Below, in pieces: positions 36,916 through 44,662 of a stretch of 64,000 nt of DNA. Position 1 is the stretch's first letter; each line of letters starts with the position of its first letter. The position numbers were made by a program, and so were the translations under genes. Under the pieces are notes generated by a model that saw nothing but the letters and a program-made list of their open reading frames with translations, was not told the origin of the DNA and made no database searches. The stretch spans positions 1 through 64,000 of the forward strand of contig CAYUYJ010000013.1 in assembly GCA_964449325.1 (NCBI GenBank), given 5' to 3'. The DNA comes from RGIG3002 sp964449325. GTDB taxonomy: Bacteria; Bacillota; Clostridia; Lachnospirales; Lachnospiraceae.

Positions 36916-38556
36916 GTGGCCAGAAATTCTTTGGAATCCCGTCTCATGGAGCAGAGCGACATGATCATGCAACTGAATAAGACGATCCTTTCTCTGCAGC
37001 AGACCATAGAGAGTTTCAATGCCAAAGAAGCTGCTATGCTGCAGGAGATACAAACCCTTAAGGAGCAGAATGACTATCTTACCAAGAAGCTCTTTGGGAA
37101 ATCCAGCGAAAAGAATCCCTGGGATATGGAAGGTCAGCTCAATCTTTTCAATGAGGTCGAGCAGGAACAGAATACATCATTACTTGAAGAAGAACAGGAA
37201 GAAACAAAAACCGTTACTTTCACGGTTAAAAAAGGCCGTTCTACCGACAAGGATCGTTATGCAGGTCTTCCTGTAGAAAAAAAGTATCTGGATGTTCCTG
37301 AAGAAGAACGCTTCTGTCCGGATTGTGAGTCACCGCTTTTAGAAATCGGCGAAACCTTCGTACGCAGGGAACTGAAGTTCAAACCTGCATCTTTTAAGGT
37401 GGTTGAGTATTACAGTAAGAACTACAAGTGCCCTAAATGTTCTCCGAACCTGAAAACACCTGTAATCGTACAGGGAAAGGATGGAAGGGCTCATATGCTC
37501 CACGGCATGGCCTCTGCTTCTACTGTTGCCTGGGTGATGTCCCAAAAGTATGTCAATGCGATGCCTCTTTACCGTATCGAAAGAGATTTTAAACAATACG
37601 GTGTAAATATCACCAGAGCAACACTTGCCAACTGGGTCATTCAGAATACAGACCGTTTTTTTTCACCCTTTTATAACTATCTGCATAAGCTGCTGCTAAA
37701 ACGGGTCTTTATCATGGCAGATGAAACCGTTGTACAGGTGCTTCATGAAGAAGACCGCAGACCGGAAAGCAAGTCCTACATGTGGATTTTCCGAAGTGGC
37801 GAAGATGGACAGGAGCCCATCATCCTCTATCAGTATTCTCCCACCAGAGCAGGAGAAACAGCCACGGATTTCCTGGATGATTTTTCAGGATATATCATGT
37901 GTGACGGATACAGTGGTTACAATAAGCTAAAGAAAGCCAAACGAACCACCTGCTGGTCTCACGTCAGGAGATATCTTCTGGATGCCATCCCCAAAGGAAA
38001 AAAGATGGACTACACACTGCCTGCTGTACAGGGGGCTATGTATGTAGACAAGCTTTTCCACTTGGAAAAGGAAATCAAAAAGAAGCACAAAAATGACTAC
38101 GAATCCATAAAAGCAGCCCGCCTCGAGAAAGAAGTACCTGTTCTGGAGGGCTTTTGGTCGTGGTTTGAGAAACAGCATGCCGTAAAAGGATCCAGAATGG
38201 AGAAAGCCCTTACCTACATCCAAAACAGAAGGTCTGATATGATGACCTATCTGGAGGATGGGCGTTGCAGTTTCTGCAATAACCTAAGCGAAATCGAGGT
38301 AAAACCCATTGCACTTGGAAGAAAGAATTATCTCTTCTCTGACACTACCGCAGGTGCGGATTCCAGTGCTGTCATTTATTCTCTGGTAGAAACTGCCAAA
38401 GCGAATGGACTGAACATGTACCATTATCTCTGGTATCTGTTGGAAGAATTGCCCCAAACAGACTTATCAGAAGAAGCCTTTGAAAAGTATCTGCCCTGGA
38501 ATCCGGAAGTAAAAACTGCCCTGGAAGAAAAAGCACAAAAACTTCTGGAAGATTAA
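36916..38556 (+). CDS. tnpC: IS66 transposase TnpC (DDE)
   Basis: A 546-residue DDE transposase. Domain order: N-terminal leucine-zipper-like coil (about 1-60), zinc finger with CPDC and CPKC (about 130-180), DDE core with IMADETVVQ and IMCDGYSGYNKL (the two catalytic Asp regions), and the IS66 C-terminal segment (about 500-540). GTG start with GAGGAG eight bases upstream; a longer in-frame ATG at 36763 would overlap tnpB. No frameshift, so it is potentially active. Confidence 0.93.
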   Translation: MARNSLESRLMEQSDMIMQLNKTILSLQQTIESFNAKEAAMLQEIQTLKEQNDYLTKKLFGKSSEKNPWDMEGQLNLFNEVEQEQNTSLLEEEQEETKTVTFTVKKGRSTDKDRYAGLPVEKKYLDVPEEERFCPDCESPLLEIGETFVRRELKFKPASFKVVEYYSKNYKCPKCSPNLKTPVIVQGKDGRAHMLHGMASASTVAWVMSQKYVNAMPLYRIERDFKQYGVNITRATLANWVIQNTDRFFSPFYNYLHKLLLKRVFIMADETVVQVLHEEDRRPESKSYMWIFRSGEDGQEPIILYQYSPTRAGETATDFLDDFSGYIMCDGYSGYNKLKKAKRTTCWSHVRRYLLDAIPKGKKMDYTLPAVQGAMYVDKLFHLEKEIKKKHKNDYESIKAARLEKEVPVLEGFWSWFEKQHAVKGSRMEKALTYIQNRRSDMMTYLEDGRCSFCNNLSEIEVKPIALGRKNYLFSDTTAGADSSAVIYSLVETAKANGLNMYHYLWYLLEELPQTDLSEEAFEKYLPWNPEVKTALEEKAQKLLED

Positions 38557-38588
38557 TTTCAAATGTATGTGAATTGTCAAGGTGCCTT

Positions 38589-38621
38589 GGCCATAGAAAT
38601 ATGGCCGGGTATTTTTATTTT
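38589..38621 (+). terminator. Terminator after IS66 tnpC
   Basis: Perfect 7-bp stem GGCCATA / TATGGCC with a GAAA loop, then a T-rich run (TTTTTATTTT) a few bases on. It lies 30 bases after tnpC and inside the IS. Confidence 0.75.
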
Positions 38622-38694
38622 AAAGAACCGGAAGGTTCATCAAAATCAGAAAATAGTGCTAAGTAGACAAACGGCTAAATTTTAAGCGCTTACT

Positions 38695-38722
38695 GAAAAA
38701 GAGCCCTCGTATTGAAGACTCT
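38695..38722 (-). terminator. Terminator of the lipoprotein gene
   Basis: On the minus strand AGAGTC and GGCTCT pair (one G-U) around an 11-base loop, followed by TTTTTC. The T-run coincides with the IS66 target duplication, so IS66 inserted directly into a terminator tail. Confidence 0.55.
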
Positions 38723-38728
38723 TTATTA

Positions 38729-39595
38729 TTAATATCTTATATAATTTTCAGGTATTTCAGATAATTCTGTATTGTTTACGTTTGTAAGTTCATACTCTAA
38801 GTGTACTGTACATGTGAGTTCGTCAGTAGAATATCGAACGGTTTGAATTGATATGTATTCACCAGGCGTATCTAAGTACAAATAAATATCAAATGTTAAT
38901 GAGCCATTCTCCGGCTTTAAGGTATCTGCATCAGCATATAAAAACTGAAGAAAAGTTTCTTCTGTATAATCAAGCAAGTTTTCTACATGTAGAGCTGGAC
39001 GTCCATTATACTCTGATACAGAGGATTTTTGAACAACGATAGCGATATCTTCGTCTGTTATTGAAAATAAATCAAAGAATTTTGCATAAGCTAATCGCTT
39101 GGTTTCAGTACCCTCTTTAAAACTTTTCCAATTGACATTAGCAGAATCGATGTAGTTTGTTGCATAAGTACCGTCCTCAAGGAAATAGTGTTTAGCATAT
39201 GTGTCGTCTACTAAGTCTTCTTTATCAGCAGTATTCTGCTTTTCTTCCTCTAGGATGTTCCCATCTTCATCTACACTAATCCATGTATCCTCCCAGGTAT
39301 GGTCGTCCATAGGATTTCCTTCTGAGTCTGTTCGGTCGGTATAATAGCGTGCTTTCCTGAAAGTATAGGAGTCATAGTCCATATCCCTTACCTGCTCCAA
39401 GAAAGCAACGATTTCTTCCTCTGTCATAGAGAGGGTTTCCTCTTCCTCCGCTGTAGATTCTTCCTCAATCGTAGATTCCTCGATGATAGTCTCTTCCACT
39501 GCTACAGTAGACTCGGGAACTTCTTCCTCTGCGGTTTTCTCACAAGCTGTGAGGGTTAATGTTAATAATGTTACTAATAATAAATTTTTCTTCAT
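38729..39595 (-). CDS. Lipoprotein of unknown function
   Basis: A 288-residue lipoprotein: signal peptide MKKNLLLVTLLTLTLTAC with Cys18 as lipid site. Residues 20-60 are an acidic Glu/Thr linker; the mature domain (about 65-288) resembles LppX/LolA-like or 'DUF' beta proteins often seen as surface lipoproteins in Firmicutes (YYTDRTDSEGNPMD, RPALHVENLLDYTEE), but I cannot name the family. GGAG lies nine bases before the chosen ATG; nine upstream codons are discarded. It and the secreted protein at 33774 were probably neighbours before IS66. Confidence 0.72.
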   Translation of the reverse strand: MKKNLLLVTLLTLTLTACEKTAEEEVPESTVAVEETIIEESTIEEESTAEEEETLSMTEEEIVAFLEQVRDMDYDSYTFRKARYYTDRTDSEGNPMDDHTWEDTWISVDEDGNILEEEKQNTADKEDLVDDTYAKHYFLEDGTYATNYIDSANVNWKSFKEGTETKRLAYAKFFDLFSITDEDIAIVVQKSSVSEYNGRPALHVENLLDYTEETFLQFLYADADTLKPENGSLTFDIYLYLDTPGEYISIQTVRYSTDELTCTVHLEYELTNVNNTELSEIPENYIRY

Positions 39596-39733
39596 AATGA
39601 TTATCTCCATTTCCCGGTGCAATCCAGAACTGCACCGATTTATTGTTCTATTGATATATGTAATAAAACGGATAATTCCGTTGGGTTTTCATAGGTAGAA
39701 TTGAGGGAGTCGTGGGACTCTCTCGTGTTTGGT

Positions 39734-40024
39734 TTATTCTGCTATGTAGGCACCAAATCCGCCACAATTCATAAGAAAAGACATTTGCAATGATTGGAGC
39801 TCTTCCTTGGTCGGATTCTTGTTAGGCAGGTCTATTATTCCATCTACAAGTATCCGGAAGTAAAGCTGTAAAGCTTCTTTTCGAGTAGGTGTGATATCAT
39901 AGCTGTCAAGGAACCCTTCAATGTTATTCCAGTCTACATTGTCAGGGTTCTCCGAAAAATACGTCGCTACATCATCAATAATGCGAATAAAGCCTTCAAC
40001 ACCATGTCCATTAATTTTCTCCAT
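39734..40024 (-). CDS. Small hypothetical protein
   Basis: A 96-residue soluble acidic protein starting MEKINGHGVEGFIRIIDD. GGAGG lies eight bases before this ATG, which rules out the in-frame ATG five codons earlier. No family recognised; the motif MNCGGFGAY near the C-terminus is distinctive. It is downstream of the decayed cysteine hydrolase. A hairpin (GAGAGAGTC / GACTCCCTC) lies just after the stop but lacks a T-run. Confidence 0.6.
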   Translation of the reverse strand: MEKINGHGVEGFIRIIDDVATYFSENPDNVDWNNIEGFLDSYDITPTRKEALQLYFRILVDGIIDLPNKNPTKEELQSLQMSFLMNCGGFGAYIAE

Positions 40025-40657
40025 ATCATGTACCTCCATATTAAAGTTTTATTGTACTTTAATATAGCGGATGATTGTTTATTCTTGCGGAGTTGAGTTG
40101 ACACCCAATCTAAATGATTGACCCTAAATCCTCCATAGAGTTGATTTCTTTTTTCAATTAGCTGCTTTTCTCCTATTAAGCGCTTCATGCAAGTTATTCC
40201 TGCTTTACGGGATTCTGAGCCACCATTAGAATCACAATAGGCTGTGAGCACTATTGGACGAATATTGTATTCAAATATTGCAGTAGCAGTTGTCAATACA
40301 CAGCAGTCTGTATCAGCACCTACAATAAAAACATGTTTTGGAAATTCGCCGTCGTTTAACTGACACAATCTTTGGATAAAACTAGAATTGACACAATTAT
40401 AAATATACTTGTCCTCTGTATAGTCCATAGATTTCAACAACCCATCTGGAATAGATCTTTCTTGCTCTGTTTTAAGTCTTGACCAATTAAACATTTTCTC
40501 GTACATGCTATTATCAGAATTCAAAAAGCGTGTTCCAATAACTACATCAAAAATCTTTGAATCTAGTAATTTTTCAATTTTTTTTTGATAACTCGATAGT
40601 ATGTTTGTATCTTGTAAAACCGTTCTGCATATCAACTACAATTAATATGTTTTTCAT
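39967..40657 (-). pseudogene. Frameshifted isochorismatase-like cysteine hydrolase
   Basis: An ATG at 40657 with AGGAAAGGG upstream reads MKNILIVVDMQNGFTRY, the standard start with the catalytic Asp, then stops within 15 codons. The remainder is open in the next frame from about 40610: VIGTRFLNSDNS, then VGADTDCCVL (nucleophile Cys) and LTAYCDSNGG. One extra base between about 40580 and 40615 explains the break. At the other end the open frame runs into the next gene, so the 3' end is eroded too. Intact relatives are about 180-200 residues. Confidence 0.75.
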
Positions 40658-40712
40658 AAGGAACCCTTTCCTCATTTATTTAAATAATCTACTACCACTG
40701 CGCCTATTGCTA

Positions 40713-40847
40713 TTACAAGTGTGGTAATAAGAAGTCTGCATCATCTGGGAATCTTCCCAAAGCCGTATCACGCGATTTTAGAAATCTTGCTTTCGCTGTA
40801 CTAAAATTAATAATAGGAATAGTTTCACTTTTAGCTTTGTCTGTCAT
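40713..40847 (-). CDS. 44-residue peptide of unknown function
   Basis: A short frame (MTDKAKSETIPIINFSTAKA ... DADFLLPHL) found in the gap between the DUF262 gene and the hydrolase remnant. GAGGTG lies six bases before the ATG. It is soluble and mixed in charge, with no signal peptide. Two palindromes lie just upstream. It may be a real peptide (for example a regulator or leader) or a truncated gene; I cannot tell. Confidence 0.4.
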   Translation of the reverse strand: MTDKAKSETIPIINFSTAKARFLKSRDTALGRFPDDADFLLPHL

Positions 40848-40863
40848 AATATTCACCTCTTAG

Positions 40864-40932
40864 TTTGTTACATTGTATTTAGTAACAAATTATGGTACAC
40901 TAACCTCATCAACTGATGTAGCAGTTGATGAG
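40864..40932 (-). promoter_or_regulatory. Two stacked palindromes upstream of the 44-residue frame
   Basis: TTTGTTAC-N10-GTAACAAA (40864-40889) and CTCATCAACT-N8-AGTTGATGAG (40905-40932) are both perfect. Neither is followed by a T-run on either strand, so they look like operators or structured leader elements rather than terminators. They fill the space after the DUF262 stop. Confidence 0.5.
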
Positions 40933-41026
40933 GCACCGAGCAGCTTGTAACAGTTCAAGCAAATTTTGCTCAGAAAGGAGTACATATGTGCACTCAATTC
41001 GATTACTAGGAGGTACCAAATGGGAA

Positions 41027-42784
41027 TTACACGCGTACTGTTTCATTAGAGTGGCGGACATATTTTACCCCGTTGTAAAAACATGTTTCACCTATATTTT
41101 TGCTTTTAAATACAAGCAATTCTGTATCGTGGTAATCAAAAGGCTCGAAAGTCTCCAGAATGTACTCTTTAAGCTTTTCTGAAATAGGTTCGGTGTCTAG
41201 AAGCTTCCGTATGCGTCTGTAGTAAGAATCAGTACTGCCACATAATTTCTCAGCTTCTTTTGTTATACCCGGTATATAATGCTGGTTATTAATTAAAGCC
41301 TGCTCTTTGTAAGTACTGTACCAGCTATCATAGGCTTCTTTTGAATCAGCAACACCTAAAACAACTAATCCCTCCTCTTTGGCGCTAGTGGTGTTCGCCA
41401 TTGCGACAAGGGTTTTTGCTATATCGTGAATTACATTCATGTTGACAGATGTAGAAGAAAAATCAGATATACCGACTTTAAATTCTGTCATCTGCCTTTC
41501 AATTTTGGAGTAACCTAATCGTTTGTCTATTTCATCCTGTAGTTCACTATGTTTCTTTGCAATCTGCTTAACAAACGCCGGACGAAGTAGTTTATAGACT
41601 ATATCTATTGTTTTGCTTACTTGAGCGTAATCAATCCGGGAGCTTTTTGTAAAAGCATCAAAACTGCCTGCTGCATCTTTTATTGCATTAGCTACCTCTT
41701 GATAATTCGAAATTACAAACCCTTCTTCCAGCAGTCTGTACACTGCTATAAAAAGAACTTTAAAACATTCGTCTTTATTGCTTACGCGCCGGCTGCTAAA
41801 TAGAAAAGATGAAAAATCAGAATTTACTGAGTCGAAAACCATATCTATTGTATCAAAGGTTTTCCTGAATTTGTTTTCCAGATTATCTTTGCCAAGTTCT
41901 GAAATCCGATTCTCAATCTGGTTGTTCAGGATGGTACCTTTTTCGTACAGCTGGTCTAAACGGTCTTTACTCTTCTTAAAGTCTTTCAATAGAATCATAG
42001 CAAATAAAGTCTCTATGATTTCTTCATCTTTAGACTCTTTGATATTCTGCGGGTCGATAAGATCATGCCTTCTCCAGAAGACTGCATCCAAGTCAACTCC
42101 ATAACCATACTGTTTATAGCCGACACTAATTTTAGGTATATCGCATAAGCAAATATGGTCATCGTAAGTATGGTCTAAGCGCACATCACTTGCTACGCGT
42201 CTAACCAAATCAGGAAACTCTCCGACTGCCTTAGACTGTCTCAAATCATGTGAGGAGATTTGTCTTCCAGTTGAATTTATCCTACTGAATATCATATCCA
42301 CAGTAGCATTATCCTTACCTGTTATTATAGCAGGAATCTGATATCTGCAGAATTCAATGCACAATTCTTTCGGCAGCAGTCTATCATGCTTCTTTAACTG
42401 CTTGTCCTGATTCATGAGCAGTTGAAATGTTTCATTATTAGCATTAGGGTCAAAGTAACAGTTTTCGTTGTTGTATTCAATTGAGAACTCTCCCAATACA
42501 AACGAGATAATAGCATTGAGTCGCTGCATTCCGTCGACTATCTCGAGAATGTTTCTTTTATTCTCAGAAGGAACATCATATTTAACCAAAAGAATTGCAG
42601 GCAAGGGTATTTCTCTAATCATGGAATCGATAAGGAGTCTTTTTTCATCGATTCCCCATACTAACTTTCTCTGGTATCTACGGTTAACATAAAACAGATT
42701 CTGTACGTAATTAGCTATTATGTCATTTACAGTATATTTTTCTACAGTTAATGTGTTGCTCATAGTACGGTCACTCCAATTCAT
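41027..42784 (-). CDS. DUF262 (GmrSD/ParB-like) protein fused to an AlbA_2/Schlafen-type domain
   Basis: A 585-residue protein. The N-terminal DUF262 domain (about 15-230) shows YQRKLVWG (37-44) and EIVDGMQRLNAI (84-88 is DGMQR; the usual motif is DGQQR), the nucleotide-handling motif of GmrS- and BrxU-like enzymes. A helical middle follows (about 240-425). The C-terminus (about 432-585) has TEFKVGISDF, KTLVAMANT, GLVVLGVAD and a closing strand with GVKYVRHSNET, the pattern of the AlbA_2 (Schlafen) nucleic-acid-binding fold. The usual GmrD HNH domain (DUF1524) is absent. GGAGG lies eight bases before this ATG. A defence role is inferred from relatives of both domains. Confidence 0.72.
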   Translation of the reverse strand: MNWSDRTMSNTLTVEKYTVNDIIANYVQNLFYVNRRYQRKLVWGIDEKRLLIDSMIREIPLPAILLVKYDVPSENKRNILEIVDGMQRLNAIISFVLGEFSIEYNNENCYFDPNANNETFQLLMNQDKQLKKHDRLLPKELCIEFCRYQIPAIITGKDNATVDMIFSRINSTGRQISSHDLRQSKAVGEFPDLVRRVASDVRLDHTYDDHICLCDIPKISVGYKQYGYGVDLDAVFWRRHDLIDPQNIKESKDEEIIETLFAMILLKDFKKSKDRLDQLYEKGTILNNQIENRISELGKDNLENKFRKTFDTIDMVFDSVNSDFSSFLFSSRRVSNKDECFKVLFIAVYRLLEEGFVISNYQEVANAIKDAAGSFDAFTKSSRIDYAQVSKTIDIVYKLLRPAFVKQIAKKHSELQDEIDKRLGYSKIERQMTEFKVGISDFSSTSVNMNVIHDIAKTLVAMANTTSAKEEGLVVLGVADSKEAYDSWYSTYKEQALINNQHYIPGITKEAEKLCGSTDSYYRRIRKLLDTEPISEKLKEYILETFEPFDYHDTELLVFKSKNIGETCFYNGVKYVRHSNETVRV

Positions 42785-42930
42785 AATGATACCTCCATTA
42801 TAGCTTAATATATTATTTTGTAAATATAATGTTTTCCGTAGACATTGTCTCTGAATTAAAGAGAGTCGCTGCACACGTAGCATAAAAGTATTTACATATT
42901 GAGCACATACTACTTTGTGTCGAACAAGCT

Positions 42931-42969
42931 GGGTACTAGTAACTTACTAGTACCCTTTCGCTTTATAAT
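42931..42969 (+). promoter_or_regulatory. Plus-strand promoter with a 25-base perfect palindrome
   Basis: GGGTACTAGTAA, one central C and its exact complement (42931-42955) lie directly upstream of a perfect TATAAT (42964-42969). The palindrome covers the -35 position, so it could be an operator that controls the plus-strand transcript beginning near 42976. The -35 itself is poor. The minus strand of the same gap (42785-42930) shows no other clear element. Confidence 0.5.
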
Positions 42970-43050
42970 TAATAGCGACAATTGAGACGCTACTGCTGAC
43001 TTCTCAGCATAAATAAATTTGTAAAGGGGTACTTTTACCCTTCTTGCGGT

Positions 43051-43325
43051 GCTTATGCCAGGCATTACAGCTTTGGCTGTAATTGCAACGATTGTTGTGA
43101 AATGTGCCTGTTTTTAAAATTAAAATAAGCAATGCCATAGCCAGTGGATTTTCTTATTATGAGGCGCTTGATTATGTGTTGGTGTTACAGCTTTAGCTAT
43201 AATTGCAACAATTGTTGTGAAATGCATACAAACTAAAAGGGGAAGGAATTCGTAGGGTATGCGCATGCCCAATGAATAGCCCTTCTGTTTGATTATGCGT
43301 TGGTATTACAGCCTTAGCTATACAA
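43051..43325 (+). repeat. Three imperfect copies of a 50-base segment
   Basis: Copies near 43051-43105, 43168-43225 and 43290-43325 share TTGATTATG(T/C)GTTGG and TTACAGCTTTAGCTAT; the first two also share AATTGCAAC and ATTGTTGTGAAATG. The spacing is about 115-120 bases. In one frame the copies read a short hydrophobic peptide (ITALAVIATIVVKC in copy 1), but only copy 1 has an ATG in that frame, so I treat this as an RNA/DNA repeat first. Confidence 0.6.
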
Positions 43326-43589
43326 TGTTATCTACGGGAGCTTGCACTCCCATCATAGATACAGGAGGCAGATAGGGACAGCCCTCTTACTCATTGTCGA
43401 AGAATACAATAGAAACTTCTTAATACCTGTGACATAAACACTGCAAGAAAGATAAAAGATATTTTAGTAATACAGCATAGCTTGGATACCTATGCGAGCA
43501 CATAGGTATCCAACTTGAATCCGCTGCTCTGTAAAAGAACTCAATACAATAAGATTTACAGTGCGGAACGCTGCAACTACATTTTAAAG

Positions 43590-43620
43590 GGGCTGGTAAG
43601 TTACCAGCTCTTTCCTTTTT
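43590..43620 (+). terminator. Plus-strand terminator closing the structured region
   Basis: GGCTGGTAA and TTACCAGCT pair almost perfectly and are followed by CTTTCCTTTTT. No plus-strand protein gene lies upstream, so it must end a non-coding or very short coding transcript. Confidence 0.65.
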
Positions 43621-43667
43621 AGAGAATGACATATTACAAAACCTTTTCAAAAATTTGTCATCGGTAA

Positions 43668-44171
43668 TTAGGACAAAAGTGCTTTAAGTGCTGTGTTTAC
43701 AGCCTCTTTGAACGCTTCATCGTCCAGTTCATTAATGCATGTAGGCATATAAAGAGCTGCATTGCTGACTAATTCAGTAATGTACGTAACGAATCGGTCG
43801 TCAGACGTTATACTCAGCAGAGTCGCAGCGTTGTCTAAGTTGAGCTCACCAGAATTCTGAGTAGGCGCACTCTGTCCCAATAGTTTGGCTAGGTCACTAT
43901 CTGTACTTATATCAACACTGCCGTCAACTATAATATTTTCGCCAATATGCACATTACCATGCACTTTAGCATTTCCATGGACGATAGCAAATCCATGAAC
44001 ATGTGCACTTCCATAAACATGTGCGACTCCATAAACCTGAGCCTTTCCATAAATCTCAGCATCTCCAGAGACGCAAGCAAATCCACAGACATACGCATTC
44101 TCAGAAACCCGGGCATTCTTGGCAATATTCTGTACAGAATCTGCAGTTGATGAAGTGTATTTTATAATCAT
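43668..44171 (-). CDS. Hexapeptide-repeat (left-handed beta-helix-like) protein
   Basis: Up to 167 residues. Residues about 15-85 are a run of six-residue units with alternating small and aliphatic positions (NARVSENAYVCG, GNAKVHGNVHIGENIIVDG), the pattern of 'polymer-forming' or hexapeptide beta-helix proteins found in phages and mobile elements. The C-terminal 80 residues are helical and acidic. The start is uncertain: I use the ATG at 44171, but no ribosome site precedes it, and longer frames would run antisense through the plus-strand gene at 44194. The 5' end may be missing. Confidence 0.5.
   Translation of the reverse strand: MIIKYTSSTADSVQNIAKNARVSENAYVCGFACVSGDAEIYGKAQVYGVAHVYGSAHVHGFAIVHGNAKVHGNVHIGENIIVDGSVDISTDSDLAKLLGQSAPTQNSGELNLDNAATLLSITSDDRFVTYITELVSNAALYMPTCINELDDEAFKEAVNTALKALLS
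44127..44168 (+). promoter_or_regulatory. Promoter with palindromic operator for the three-helix protein
   Basis: A perfect 14-base palindrome ATTCTGTACAGAAT (44127-44140) lies 22 bases before a perfect TATAAT (44163-44168), which precedes the ribosome site of the gene at 44194. The -35 is weak, consistent with a regulated promoter. The site lies inside the opposing hexapeptide gene. Confidence 0.45.
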
Positions 44172-44193
44172 TAACAAAGAAAGGAGGAAAAGC

Positions 44194-44490
44194 ATGGATA
44201 GTATTTCCAAGGACAAAAGTGAGCTTAAAGTAATTGCCACAGGGATTTTCGTGATTTTGTATCTTTGCACTGTAATAACAGCTGCCGATAAGCTACCCCT
44301 AGCTATTGGCATTGCACTCTCGTTTACGAATATTATTAGTGCATCAATACTTTGCTGGATTGTAAGTATTACGTTTAAGCATTTACAAAATTTGTGGATA
44401 TACCAATTATCCAAACGCGTGTACTATGCAGCATTGTTGTTCTCAATGGCATTTGTTCCGTTTACTGTATCTCTTAATATTGGTAATTGA
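44194..44490 (+). CDS. Small membrane protein with three helices
   Basis: A 98-residue protein with helices at about 12-30, 36-60 and 75-93 and no recognised family. AAAGGAGG lies seven bases before the ATG, one of the best ribosome sites in the island, which is why I prefer it over the longer upstream ATG at 44119 and over the antisense frame. It is the only protein-coding gene outside IS66 read rightward in the island. Confidence 0.65.
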   Translation: MDSISKDKSELKVIATGIFVILYLCTVITAADKLPLAIGIALSFTNIISASILCWIVSITFKHLQNLWIYQLSKRVYYAALLFSMAFVPFTVSLNIGN

Positions 44491-44530
44491 TACGACACTG
44501 AACAGCTTATTTCAATTATCATTTCCTAGG

Positions 44531-44564
44531 CACATCTAATCTGGTTAGGTGTGTGTCTTTGTGC
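44531..44564 (+). terminator. Probable terminator after the three-helix protein gene
   Basis: CACATCTAA and TTAGGTGTG pair (one G-U) around TCTGG, followed by TGTCTTTGTGCTTT. The T-run is interrupted, so strength is uncertain. Confidence 0.5.
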
Positions 44565-44662
44565 TTTCACGCTTATTTTTCATTTGATTTAATTAAGACT
44601 TTATTACTCCAATTATATATGTACTATATGCCCAAAATTTGGCGTTCCTTTACGACTTAAAT

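Larger units (their letters stand above)
35893..38701. mobile_element. Complete IS66-family insertion sequence with 8-bp target duplication
   Basis: The element spans 35901-38693 (2793 bases). Its ends are inverted repeats starting GTAAGCGCTTAAA on both sides, and TGAAAAAG is present directly outside each end (35893-35900 and 38694-38701), the 8-bp duplication typical of IS66. It carries tnpA, tnpB and tnpC on the plus strand, opposite to the interrupted genes. The near-perfect duplication and intact genes suggest a recent insertion. Confidence 0.95.
42970..43620 (+). ncRNA. Candidate long structured non-coding RNA
   Basis: A 650-base stretch without a convincing gene but dense in local hairpins: TGCTGA-CTTC-TCAGCA (42994-43009), ATTACAGC-TTTG-GCTGTAAT (43064-43083), CAAC-GATT-GTTG (43086-43097) with a second copy CAAC-AATT-GTTG (43206-43217), GGGTATGC/GCATGCCC (43255-43270), GGGAG-N6-CTCCC (43336-43351), and a perfect 13-bp stem TTGGATACCTATG (43482-43513, 6-base loop). 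It starts after a perfect -10 box and ends in a terminator (43591-43620). Three related segments lie inside it. I recognise no known RNA family; a decayed region or a new ornate RNA are both possible. Confidence 0.45.

Noticed and set aside
42931..42955. 25-base perfect palindrome read as a terminator
   Set aside because: The following bases (TTTCGCTTT on plus, AGCTTG on minus) are not a convincing T-run and no gene ends there; an operator is more likely.
43051..43325. Possible CRISPR-like array
   Set aside because: Only three diverged copies, unequal lengths, no cas genes and no uniform spacers.
44194..44414. N-terminal 80-residue extension of the hexapeptide frame (start at 44414)
   Set aside because: That part is antisense to a plus-strand gene with a very strong ribosome site and reads as its reverse complement.
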